Assembly: GCA_963790075.1 (NCBI GenBank)
Contig: CAWBNG010000004.1
Span: 186,001 to 250,000, forward strand
Direction: 5' to 3'
DNA from: CAYOUV01 sp963790075
GTDB taxonomy: Bacteria > Chloroflexota > Anaerolineae > Anaerolineales > Villigracilaceae
DNA length: 64,000 nucleotides
Part shown: piece by piece, positions 47,378-55,742 of the stretch
Layout: the number at the start of each line of letters is the position of its first letter
How positions within the stretch are numbered: the first letter of the stretch is position 1
The notes under the pieces: model-generated
Databases searched by the model: none
What the model saw: the letters and a program-made list of their open reading frames with translations, nothing else
Told to the model about the DNA's origin: nothing
Position numbers and translations under genes: made by a program

Positions 47378-48379
47378 CTAAGGGAGATCGATCCAGGAAT
47401 TGAGCACTTTCATATAGTTGGCCCGTTCGAAGGCGGCAGGTTCAGCCACGGATTGTTGGCTCATGCTTCCCTGCATTTGCTTGATCGACTCGTACTCATG
47501 TTCCTGCATCCATTTTTGTAATTCGGCCAGCATCGCCGGTACGCGTTGTACGCCGTTGTGTAGCAGTTCGGACGCCATCATGGCTACTTTAGCGCCAGCC
47601 ATCATTGACTTGAGTACATCTTTGGAAGTGTGGACACCACTGGTGAGAGCAAAATCGGCATCGATTTTGCCATATAAGATCGAAATCCAGCGCAGCGGCA
47701 GCCGTAGATCACTGGAAGTGCTAAGCTCCAGGTTGGGCACCACTTCAAGCTCTTCCAGGTCGAAATCGGGTTGATAGAAGCGATTGAACAACACCAGACC
47801 ATTGGCTCCGGCTTCGACCAGACGGCGCGTAATATTGGCTAATGAGGTGGCGAACGGGCTCAGTTTGATTGCCAGCGGAATGGTGATCGCCGATTTAACC
47901 TCTTTGACCAAATCGATCTGCGCCGCCTCCAGATCCTGACTCTTCAGGTCTGGGTTGGTTGCAAGGTAGTACAGGTTGAGTTCGAGCGCATCAGCGCCAG
48001 CCTCCTGAATGTAGCGAGCGTACCTGACCCAACCGCCTTTCGAAACACCGTTTAAGCTGCCAATCACTGGCACACTGACAGCTTTCTTAACTGCGCTCAG
48101 GTGATCGAGATACTTATCCGGGCCCATGCTGTAAGTGCCCGTTTCTGGAAGATAGGTTAATGCTTCGGCAAATGATTCGGTGCCGCGGGTCAGGTAATGG
48201 TCGAGTTCCAGGCTTTCGTGAATGATCTGTTCTTCGAAGAGCGAGTACATCACGATAGCGCCAACCCCGGCCTGTTCCAGTTTTTGGACAGTACTGATTT
48301 TCTTCGAGAGCGGTGAGGCCGAGGCTACGAGTGGGTTTTTGAGCTCAAGTCCAAGATAAGTGGTATTCAGATCCGTCAT
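47378..48379 (-). CDS. Dihydroorotate dehydrogenase-like FMN oxidoreductase
   Basis: A 333-residue TIM-barrel of the DHOD/dihydropyrimidine dehydrogenase superfamily. LGLELKNPLVASASPLSK, IGSLNGVSKGGWVRYA, LELNLYYLATNP, AIKLSPFATSL, and FALTSGVHTSKDVLKSMMAG are visible. The usual catalytic Cys/Ser loop is not clear, so its substrate may not be dihydroorotate. It lies 61 bp after the pyruvate:ferredoxin oxidoreductase on the same strand. AGGAAGGGAATC precedes the start. A long hairpin separates the two genes. Confidence 0.85.
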   Translation of the reverse strand: MTDLNTTYLGLELKNPLVASASPLSKKISTVQKLEQAGVGAIVMYSLFEEQIIHESLELDHYLTRGTESFAEALTYLPETGTYSMGPDKYLDHLSAVKKAVSVPVIGSLNGVSKGGWVRYARYIQEAGADALELNLYYLATNPDLKSQDLEAAQIDLVKEVKSAITIPLAIKLSPFATSLANITRRLVEAGANGLVLFNRFYQPDFDLEELEVVPNLELSTSSDLRLPLRWISILYGKIDADFALTSGVHTSKDVLKSMMAGAKVAMMASELLHNGVQRVPAMLAELQKWMQEHEYESIKQMQGSMSQQSVAEPAAFERANYMKVLNSWIDLP

Positions 48380-48400
48380 GATTCCCTTCCTTGTGAATAC

Positions 48401-48432
48401 AATGGGGACAGGGATTTGTCCCTATCCCCATT
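48401..48432 (-). other. Long intercistronic hairpin between nifJ and DHOD-like gene
   Basis: AATGGGGACAGGGA (48401-48414) pairs with TCCCTATCCCCATT (48419-48432): 14 bp, one mispair that is G-U on the transcribed strand, 4-nt loop, no U-run. Possibly an mRNA-stabilising or processing element. Confidence 0.6.
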
Positions 48433-48440
48433 GGCATCGA

Positions 48441-51400
48441 TTAATGTTTTTCTTCGCTGCCGGTCTCATCGTTGTAGTGCATGGCGGCCATTTGCTGGTA
48501 AAGTGTCCAGCGGGATTTGACGTCTTGTTGGGCTTCTTTGAGTAATTTCTCGGCGCGCTCTTCGTTACTCTGGAGCAGCATCTTGTAACGCGTCTCATTG
48601 TAGACGTAATCAGATAGTGGAATGCTAGGCTCTTTGGATTCGATGATCAACGGATTGGTACCGGCCTCGGCCAGGCGCGGATCGTAGCGATAGATCGGCC
48701 AGGCGCCCGATTGGACCGCCAGTTTCTGCTGTTGAAGGCCGCGGGCCAAATCGTAACCGTGGCTGATGCAATGACTGTAGGCGATGATCAGTGATGGGCC
48801 ATCATAAGACTCGGCTTCCAGGAAGGCTCGCAGCGTCTGCTGGTCGTTGTAACCCATTGCCACGCGCGCCACGTAGACGTACCCGTAAGCCATGGCGATC
48901 AGGCCCAGGTCCTTTTTGGGCAGGCCTTTACCACTCATGGCGAACTTGGCGACCGCACCCCGCGGAGTGGCCTTGGAAGCCTGTCCGCCTGTGTTGGAGT
49001 ACACTTCGGTATCGAGCACCAGCACGTTGACGTTACGTCCCGAGGCCAATACGTGATCGAGCCCACCGTAGCCAATGTCATAGGCCCAACCGTCACCGCC
49101 GATGATCCAGACTGAGCGCTTAACCAGACTGTCGGCCAGGCTGAGCAGGTCCTTCGCACGCGGGTCGTTTACCTTGGCCAGTTTCTGCTTGAGTTCCACG
49201 ACGCGTTTACGTTGTTGGTTGATACCGGATTCATCGCTCAGATCGGCGTTGAGCAGGTCGTCGACCAGAGAATCACCGAGTACTCTGGTTATCTGCGGCA
49301 GTTTTACGAGTTCGCGGGCAAACTCAGTTTGCTTGTCAACCGTCAGGCGCATACCCAGACCGAACTCGGCATTGTCTTCGAAAAGCGAGTTAGACCAGGC
49401 CGGACCGCGGCCAGCTGCGTTGACTGACCATGGAGTGGTTGGTAGATTGCCTCCGTAAATGGATGAGCAGCCGGTCGCGTTGGCAATGATGGCGCGATCG
49501 CCGAAGAGCTGCGAGACCAGCTTAACGTAGGGGGTCTCACCGCAGCCGGCACAGGCACCGGAGAACTCAAATAGCGGTCGCAGCAGCTGGGAATTCTTGA
49601 TCGTCGATGGGTTGACCAAGGTGCGGTCAACGTCCGGCAGGCTCATGAAGTAGTCCCAGTTGGCGGCTTCGGTCTCGCGCAATGCGGGCTGCGGAGCCAT
49701 ATTGATGGCTTTACGACCGACCTGTGTCTTGTCTTTGACCGGGCAGGCGTCCACGCAAAGTGTGCAGCCGGTGCAGTCTTCAGGCGCGACCTGGACGGTA
49801 TAAGCCATATCCGGGAATTCGCGGAATTTGGAGTCCATGTGTTTGAAGGTTTTGGGAGCATCTTTGAGCAGTGCCGTATCGTAGACCTTGTGACGGATCA
49901 CAGCGTGCGGGCAGACCATGACACATTTGCCACATTGGATGCACAGGTCCGGTTCCCAGACCGGGATCTCAAGGGCGATGTTGCGCTTTTCCCACTGCGT
50001 CGTGGCTGACGGATAAGTGCCATCATCAGGCAGGGCTGAGACCGGGACGTCGTCGCCTTCGAAGGCGATCATCGGACCAAGCACCTCACGGACGAACTTG
50101 GGCGCCTGCTCCGGCACCGGGGCGCGGCGTGTGAGCGTACTGGTCGCTTTAGCCGGAACCTTGACTTCGTGCAGGTTGACCAGGGTCTGGTCGACGGCGT
50201 TAAAGTTCTGTTTCACAACTGCCTCGCCGCGCTTGCCGTATGTTTTCTCGATCGCATGCTTGATTTCAGCAATGGCTTGTTCACGCGGTAAAACGCCGGA
50301 AATCGCGAAGAAGCAGGTCTGCATGATGGTATTGATGCGATTGCCCATGCCGGTTTTCTCGGCTACATCATAAGCATTGATGACGTGAAATTTCAGGTTC
50401 TTGTCTAAAATGGCCTGTTGGGCTTCACGGGGTAGGGTGTCCCAGACTTCGTCTGGACCGTAGAAGCTGTTCAATAAGAAGACGCTACCAGGTTGGGAAT
50501 ATTTCAGGATGTCGAAGCGTTCAAGAAATGTGAACTGGTGGCAGGCAACAAAGTTCGCAGTATTGGGGGCGATCAGGTACGGGGCTTCGATTGGTTTAGG
50601 GCCAAAGCGCAGATGCGAGATGGTCAGCGAGCCGGATTTCTTCGAGTTGTAGACGAAATAACCCTGGGCATAGTTCTGGGTTTCCTCGCCGATGATTTTG
50701 ATCGAGTTCTTATTGGCGCCCACCGTGCCATCCGAGCCGAGGCCGAAGAACAAGCAGCGAACGGTCTCGGGGTGCTCGACTGAGAAGGCTGGATCGTACA
50801 ACAAGCTGGTATGCGAAAGATCGTCGTTGATCCCGATGGTAAAGTGATTCTTAGGCGTGGGCTTGGTGAGTTCATCCAGTACGCCTTTGACCATGGCGGG
50901 CGTGAACTCTTTCGACGACAAGCCATAGCGTCCACCGATAACTTTGATCCCGGTTCGACCGGATTCAACCAACGCATTGACGATATCGAGATAGAGAGGT
51001 TCGCCACCTGATCCGGGTTCCTTGGTGCGGTCCAGCACAGCGATGGTTTTAACCGTCTTGGGCAGGGCAGCGACGAAGTGTTCCATCGAGAATGGACGGT
51101 ACAGCCGCACGCGGATCGCAGCGACTTTTTCACCCTTCTCGGCTAGATATTTAACCGTCGCTTCAGCCGTCTCGCCGCCGGATCCCATCAAGATGATGAT
51201 CCGCTCAGCTTCGGGATGACCGCTGTAATCGAACAGGTGGTAGGCGCGTCCGACAATCTGGGTGAATTGATCCATCACCTCCTGGACAATCCCCGGCGTC
51301 TTGGCGTAATACGGGTTGACGGTCTCGCGGGCCTGGAAGAATACATCCGGGTTTTGCGCGGTACCGCGAATGAAAGGATGATCCGGTGAAAGTCCGCGTG

Positions 51401-52013
51401 AACGGTGCTGGCGGATAGCGTCCTCGTCGATTAACGGGGCCAGATCGTCATTGCTTAATTGTTCGATTTTGGTGACTTCATGGGAAGTACGGAAGCCATC
51501 GAAGAAATGTAGGAACGGTACACGAGTCTTCAGCGTCGCTGCCTGTGCGATGGCGGCAAAATCGTGAGCCTCCTGAACCGAGCCTGATGATAGCAGGGCG
51601 AAGCCAGTTTGCCGCGTAGCCATCACGTCCGAGTGATCTCCGAAGATCGAGAGTGCCTGGGCAGCAATCGAGCGTGCTGCCACGTTGAAAACCGTGCTGG
51701 TCAACTCGCCGGCAATCTTGAACATGTTCGGAATCATCAGGAGCAAGCCTTGCGAGGCTGTGAAAGTAGTGGTCAGCGCGCCAGCTTGCAGCGCACCGTG
51801 CACTGCACCAGCCGCGCCACCTTCAGATTGCATCTCGATCACCTGGGGAATGGTGCCCCAGAGATTGGGTTTGCCCTTGGAAGCCCATTCATCGGCAAAT
51901 TCGCCCATCGGGGAGGATGGGGTGATGGGATAAATTGCGACAACCTCGTTCAGGCGAAAGGCAACCGAGGCGGCAGCTTCATTCCCGTCGATCGTTACCA
52001 CTGTTTTTTTCAT
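48441..52013 (-). CDS. nifJ: Pyruvate:ferredoxin (flavodoxin) oxidoreductase
   Basis: A 1190-residue single-chain PFOR. The N-terminal alpha domain is TIDGNEAAASVAFRLNEVVA with the YPITPSSPMGE active-site loop. The gamma domain (FFGLGSDGTVGANKNSIKII) follows, then two 4Fe-4S motifs (CIQCGKCVMVCP; CTGCTLCVDACP), and the TPP-binding beta part with GACAGCGETPYVKL and GGDGWAYDIGYGGLDH. It makes acetyl-CoA and CO2 from pyruvate with reduction of ferredoxin. GAAGGAGTTGTT precedes the ATG. Full length agrees with the family. Confidence 0.98.
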   Translation of the reverse strand: MKKTVVTIDGNEAAASVAFRLNEVVAIYPITPSSPMGEFADEWASKGKPNLWGTIPQVIEMQSEGGAAGAVHGALQAGALTTTFTASQGLLLMIPNMFKIAGELTSTVFNVAARSIAAQALSIFGDHSDVMATRQTGFALLSSGSVQEAHDFAAIAQAATLKTRVPFLHFFDGFRTSHEVTKIEQLSNDDLAPLIDEDAIRQHRSRGLSPDHPFIRGTAQNPDVFFQARETVNPYYAKTPGIVQEVMDQFTQIVGRAYHLFDYSGHPEAERIIILMGSGGETAEATVKYLAEKGEKVAAIRVRLYRPFSMEHFVAALPKTVKTIAVLDRTKEPGSGGEPLYLDIVNALVESGRTGIKVIGGRYGLSSKEFTPAMVKGVLDELTKPTPKNHFTIGINDDLSHTSLLYDPAFSVEHPETVRCLFFGLGSDGTVGANKNSIKIIGEETQNYAQGYFVYNSKKSGSLTISHLRFGPKPIEAPYLIAPNTANFVACHQFTFLERFDILKYSQPGSVFLLNSFYGPDEVWDTLPREAQQAILDKNLKFHVINAYDVAEKTGMGNRINTIMQTCFFAISGVLPREQAIAEIKHAIEKTYGKRGEAVVKQNFNAVDQTLVNLHEVKVPAKATSTLTRRAPVPEQAPKFVREVLGPMIAFEGDDVPVSALPDDGTYPSATTQWEKRNIALEIPVWEPDLCIQCGKCVMVCPHAVIRHKVYDTALLKDAPKTFKHMDSKFREFPDMAYTVQVAPEDCTGCTLCVDACPVKDKTQVGRKAINMAPQPALRETEAANWDYFMSLPDVDRTLVNPSTIKNSQLLRPLFEFSGACAGCGETPYVKLVSQLFGDRAIIANATGCSSIYGGNLPTTPWSVNAAGRGPAWSNSLFEDNAEFGLGMRLTVDKQTEFARELVKLPQITRVLGDSLVDDLLNADLSDESGINQQRKRVVELKQKLAKVNDPRAKDLLSLADSLVKRSVWIIGGDGWAYDIGYGGLDHVLASGRNVNVLVLDTEVYSNTGGQASKATPRGAVAKFAMSGKGLPKKDLGLIAMAYGYVYVARVAMGYNDQQTLRAFLEAESYDGPSLIIAYSHCISHGYDLARGLQQQKLAVQSGAWPIYRYDPRLAEAGTNPLIIESKEPSIPLSDYVYNETRYKMLLQSNEERAEKLLKEAQQDVKSRWTLYQQMAAMHYNDETGSEEKH

Positions 52014-52034
52014 AACAACTCCTTCAATGAAAAC

Positions 52035-52052
52035 GCAGGTGGGGATACCTGC
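52035..52052 (-). other. Hairpin in the nifJ 5' region
   Basis: GCAGGT-GGGGAT-ACCTGC lies 22 bp upstream of the nifJ start. Function unknown. The surrounding 52014-52224 gap is AT-rich and otherwise shows nothing. Confidence 0.35.
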
Positions 52053-52224
52053 AATTTAGCTAAATGTGAATTTTATCACTAATTTTATTGGAGCTAATTT
52101 TACCCAGTTACAAGTTTATTCCCCATTCTCCTCTTATGTTAGTAATTAAAAGCCTGTATAAGCCTGCGAGTTGTCATATTTCGGATAAAAATACGCAGGA
52201 TAGTGGGATTGATTGAATTAATGA

Positions 52225-52764
52225 TTATGCCAGGAGCTTTTCTAAGTGTGTTCTGGTCATGCATAAAGCTGCCAATGATTTCGCATCCGGCATTTCCCCG
52301 TTTTCTGCCATGCTGAGAGCCTTTTTTATGGAAATCGCTTCTACCTGCAGGAATTCATCTGCGTCCGGATCAAGCGGGTCGTAACGCAAGTCGGTAGCCA
52401 AATATACGACCATGAGTTCGGTCGAATATCCAGGTGCAAGATAAAATTGACCGATTTCTTTCATCTGCCCTGCTGCCATGCCCGTCTCTTCCCGGATCTC
52501 GCGTAAGGCGCAGGCAAGGGGTTCTTCGCCTTCATCCAAAGTTCCAGCAGGCAACTCAAGCAAATCCTTGGCTGCTGCATGACGGTACTGCCGTACGAAG
52601 AGCACCTCCCCTTTTTCATTAATAGGCAGCAACACCACAGAACCATGATGTTCGACGATATCGAAATCGGTTGTGCGCCCATCCGGTAATTTGACCTGGT
52701 CGCGGCGGATGGCAAAGGCGCGGCCATGATACATGGTTTCACTACTAAGCAGTTCGAATGACAT
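52225..52764 (-). CDS. NUDIX hydrolase, ADP-ribose pyrophosphatase type
   Basis: A 179-residue hydrolase. The full Nudix box is visible as GTLDEGEEPLACALREIREE followed by TG. The N-terminus (YHGRAFAIRRDQVKLPDG) and the segment GQFYLAPGYSTELMVVYLA match the ADP-ribose pyrophosphatase (NudF-like) group. ATG 52764 has AGGGAGAAAGAGC upstream; the longer frame includes the upstream hairpin and is rejected. Confidence 0.92.
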   Translation of the reverse strand: MSFELLSSETMYHGRAFAIRRDQVKLPDGRTTDFDIVEHHGSVVLLPINEKGEVLFVRQYRHAAAKDLLELPAGTLDEGEEPLACALREIREETGMAAGQMKEIGQFYLAPGYSTELMVVYLATDLRYDPLDPDADEFLQVEAISIKKALSMAENGEMPDAKSLAALCMTRTHLEKLLA

Positions 52765-52782
52765 GCTCTTTCTCCCTAAGAA

Positions 52783-52816
52783 AACGCCCAAGCAGTGGTT
52801 TCTCTGCTTGGGCGTT
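52783..52816 (-). terminator. Rho-independent terminator
   Basis: On the minus strand a 13-bp perfect stem (AACGCCCAAGCAG with CTGCTTGGGCGTT) is followed by TTCTTAGGG, just after the LysM pseudogene stop. Confidence 0.8.
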
Positions 52817-52833
52817 CGGGTCAAAGTTTTAGG

Positions 52834-53554
52834 TTACGGGATCGTAATTTGCTGTCCCATCGTGAGAGTAGCCGAGAGCGCCAGGCTGTTGGTCTGCGCG
52901 ATGGAATTGGGATCGATGTCACCGTAGTAGCAGGCCACGCCGTAGATGGTTTCGTCCGCTTTGCTGACCACGAAGGTTGCAGGATGGGGGTGCCAGGCGC
53001 GCGTGCCGGGGAAGGGATTCCCGGTCTGCGGGATCTTGAGCACCAGGCCTGGTTGGAAGACCATGCCATCGGTCAGACCATTCAGCGAAAGCAATTCATC
53101 CGGGTTGAGATTGAAGCGGCGGGCGATGCAGTAGGGGAATTCACCGCTCTGTAGTGCATAGCTGGTCGGCAGCGTGCCGACAGCGGGCGGGGTGGAGGTG
53201 ATCGAGGTCGTACCCGGCGTCGAGGTGGAGATGATTGAGATCTGGGTGGCGGTCGATGTGCTCCCCGTCATCACTTCAGGTGTGGCTGTAGCTGTGACGC
53301 CAGTCTCCGGTGTAATTTCGCTGGGAGTCATATTGGGATCCACTGTTCCAGGTGTTTCAGCCATCGCCGTTTGGGTGATCAGCCCCTCAACAAAGTCCAT
53401 TGAGGTCGGTAATGGAGTCGGAAATACACTGGTTGGGATTAAAAGTAGGCGTCGCCTGGGGGGCCTGTGATAGCGACCGCTCGCATGCGGTGGTCGTTGT
53501 GATAAGAAGAATCAGGGCAAACACCATGATCGCCCGACCTTTGTTTTGCACCAT
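52834..53554 (-). pseudogene. Frameshifted LysM lipoprotein
   Basis: A lipoprotein split into two frames. The 5' part starts at ATG 53554 behind GAGGAG and encodes MVQNKGRAIMVFALILL with lipobox TTTTAC, continuing to ATPTFNPNQ and a stop at 53387-53389. The downstream frame carries on without a break: SVFPTPLPTSMDFVEGLITQ, a Thr/Ser/Pro linker and two LysM-like modules (QSGEFPYCIARRFNLNPDEL; ADETIYGVACYYGDID), to the stop at 52834. One extra base near 53425 (AACC) explains the switch. It is a real mutation, a sequencing error, or less likely programmed frameshifting. Confidence 0.8.
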
Positions 53555-54077
53555 TTGCTCATCTCCTCGAAACGGTCGTTTGACTTTAGATTTAGAATGA
53601 TGGTAGCACAACCCTGTGAGCACGTCAAGTTGCACAGAATCCCGAAAAACCTAAGAAATAACCGAAATTCTTGACCCTACGCGCGAAATATTGCCATATA
53701 TTGGGGTTAACCTTTTGGTCGATATCCAAACTGCTCAGCGTACTACAGGCTTGACGGATTTGGTGTCCCTTATCCATCTGGTCGGTAATAGCAATGGCAT
53801 CCACTCAAATGTATCCTCAGGATTCATCTTTATTTTAAATACCGATTGTTGACATTTGCCCAGGTAATGCGCAACCTTCGATGTTCTAATGTGTTATATT
53901 TGTTGACAAACGAACATAATTTATGTAATATATAAACAATATCGAACAAATACTCAATTGATATATCTTTGGACAAAAAGCCGATTGAATTCTGTAATCT
54001 GATAACCAAGAGATCATGATGGATAAATTTATTGATGTAATTTCATTGGCTTGTCATTCTGAAGTGTTGAAGCTGAT
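53555..54077. other. Intergenic region with sgc-like operon promoter
   Basis: About 520 bp with no gene, AT-rich in its second half. TTGACA (53903-53908) and TAATAT (53926-53931), 17-bp spacing, form a good promoter. The segment from 53949 to the DeoR start is an AT-rich leader with no frame I trust. Confidence 0.55.
53883..53948 (+). promoter_or_regulatory. Candidate DeoR operator around the operon promoter
   Basis: CGAACA occurs at 53911-53916, directly after the -35, and again at 53943-53948, 32 bp apart (three helical turns). An inverted TGTTC is at 53883-53887. The arrangement around TTGACA/TAATAT suits a looping repressor such as the adjacent DeoR protein. Inferred from repeats and position only. 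Confidence 0.4.
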
Positions 54078-54854
54078 ATGAACGCGATGGAAAGACAGAA
54101 CAGAATTGTTGAACATATTCTGGAAGAAGGGCAAATCGAAATTCCAGAGATATGTGAAATGTTCTCTGTCTCCGAGATGACTGCCCGGCGCGACCTTAAT
54201 GAACTAGATCGACAGGGGATGTTGCGGCGTATTCACGGGGGTGCCGTAGCCAGCTTGGGACGGAGCTATGAACCGCCGTTCCAGACGCGTTCTTCAAAGA
54301 ATCAAGCTGCTAAGAAAGCGATTGGTCTCAAAGCTGCCGAATTGATCTACGACGGCGATAGCATTGCTCTGGATGTCGGGACGACCACACTCGAAATTGT
54401 TGGGGGGTTGAAAGAGAAACGCAATCTGACGATCGTGACGAATTGCTTGCAAATTGCAAATCACGTTGTCGATCATCTTTCACTGGAGATCGATGCGCGC
54501 TTGATTTTGACGGGAGGCATTCTACGTCCCCGCGAGCTGTCTATGATCGGACCAATCCCGGAGCACGTCTATCAGGATTTGCATGTTGACAAAGCCTTCA
54601 TCGGGATTGGCGGGATCAGTCTCGAGGACGGCTTGACCGAATACAATATCGAAGATACCCAGATCAAGCAAATGTTGATCCACAGCGCTCGCGAGAAGAT
54701 TGTTGTCACGGATAGCTCCAAGTTTGGCGTGACCACTTTTGCCTCAGTCGGCCCGCTCAATGCTGTCGACAAAATCGTCACCGATAAAGGGGTGCCGCCG
54801 GAGATGGTCGAGAAAATTCGCAAACTCGGCGTTGAGGTCATACTGGCCGGATAG
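54078..54854 (+). CDS. DeoR-family repressor (SgcR-like)
   Basis: A 258-residue DeoR-family regulator. The N-terminal helix-turn-helix (RIVEHILEEGQIEIPEICEM; TARRDLNELDRQGMLRRIHGG) is followed by the sugar-phosphate isomerase-like effector domain (ALDVGTTTLEI, VTNCLQIANHV, GISLEDGLTEYNIED, VTDSSKFG). It probably represses the operon until a sugar phosphate binds. ATG 54078; a second ATG at 54087 is possible. It heads the operon, as sgcR belongs to the sgc cluster of E. coli. Confidence 0.9.
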   Translation: MNAMERQNRIVEHILEEGQIEIPEICEMFSVSEMTARRDLNELDRQGMLRRIHGGAVASLGRSYEPPFQTRSSKNQAAKKAIGLKAAELIYDGDSIALDVGTTTLEIVGGLKEKRNLTIVTNCLQIANHVVDHLSLEIDARLILTGGILRPRELSMIGPIPEHVYQDLHVDKAFIGIGGISLEDGLTEYNIEDTQIKQMLIHSAREKIVVTDSSKFGVTTFASVGPLNAVDKIVTDKGVPPEMVEKIRKLGVEVILAG

Positions 54855-54888
54855 ATCAGACGATTGGGATCCAAAAGGAGAATACAAG

Positions 54889-55395
54889 ATGGAATTCAAG
54901 CTAGACTCACAAACCAAAGTGCAGCCTGAACAAACCGAAACTTATATGAAGTTCCGCACATCCATTCCCAAGCCTACTGAAGAGGACGCGCATCTACGTC
55001 ATATTTTGCGTTTTTACATTGCACGTGCCATGCAGAAGCGCGGCTTGCAGGATATCCACATTCTGCCAGAGCTCACCTTGAGTGAGGGCAAGGTCCGGGT
55101 CGACGTTATCGGTGGCACACCGGGAAACTATACGATTGCAATTTGCGAACCGGACTCGGTGACCTCCGAAACCGAGGAAATCCTTGAACTACTCAAAGAT
55201 CTGGACGGAACCGAGACGATCGTGCTGCATTCGCAATATGGGAAACCTGGCAATGTGATGGAAAAATTCCAGCCGCAACTCGAGTCGAAAAAATTCCGGC
55301 TGCTGGCGGTTGTCCCGCCGCCGTTTGACGATGTGTACGAATACGATATTTGGATGTTTGAAACAACCTTCCGAGATCTATTCGCTGAGGATTAA
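54889..55395 (+). CDS. Uncharacterised 168-residue protein of the sgc-like operon
   Basis: I do not recognise this protein. It starts at ATG 54889 with AAAAGGAG nine bases upstream, and ends 3 bp before the IIB gene, so it is certainly part of the operon. No signal peptide or membrane helix. Visible features: LRHILRFYIARAMQKRGLQD (a helix), VRVDVIGG, TIAICEPDSVTSETEEILEL, and a Pro-rich VVPPPFDDVYEYDIWMF. The strand-helix pattern with Asp and Glu could be a degenerate nuclease-like or Rossmann-like fold, but that is speculation. It has no counterpart in E. coli sgc. Confidence 0.75.
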   Translation: MEFKLDSQTKVQPEQTETYMKFRTSIPKPTEEDAHLRHILRFYIARAMQKRGLQDIHILPELTLSEGKVRVDVIGGTPGNYTIAICEPDSVTSETEEILELLKDLDGTETIVLHSQYGKPGNVMEKFQPQLESKKFRLLAVVPPPFDDVYEYDIWMFETTFRDLFAED

Positions 55396-55398
55396 TCT

Positions 55399-55707
55399 AT
55401 GTCTGCGAATAGCAACACCGGGAAAGTTTATAAGATCGTGGTTGCCTGTGGCACAGCTATCGCCACATCCACACATGTATCGATCAAAGTCAAGGAATTT
55501 CTCGAAGAGCGCGGCTTGCAGGCTATTACCATTCAATGCCGTGTTACCGAGGTGCCCAATTTAGCGCCGAATGCCGACCTGGTGATTTCAACCGCACAAG
55601 TTCCCTTTGACCTGGATATTCCCGTGGTGGATGGGATTCCTTCTTTAACAGGCATTGGCATCAAGGAGGTGATTGACAGAATCGAAGAAATTTTGCGTTC
55701 CCGCTGA
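55399..55707 (+). CDS. PTS galactitol-family IIB component (SgcB-like)
   Basis: A 102-residue cytoplasmic phosphocarrier. The P-loop with the phosphorylated Cys is VVACGTAIATSTHVSIKVKE, typical of the GatB/SgcB branch. It receives phosphate from IIA and passes it to the sugar during transport through IIC. It lies between the unknown protein (3-bp gap) and IIC (35-bp gap). Confidence 0.9.
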   Translation: MSANSNTGKVYKIVVACGTAIATSTHVSIKVKEFLEERGLQAITIQCRVTEVPNLAPNADLVISTAQVPFDLDIPVVDGIPSLTGIGIKEVIDRIEEILRSR

Positions 55708-55742
55708 TCTAAAGATTTTATAATCAATAAGGAGAATGATAA

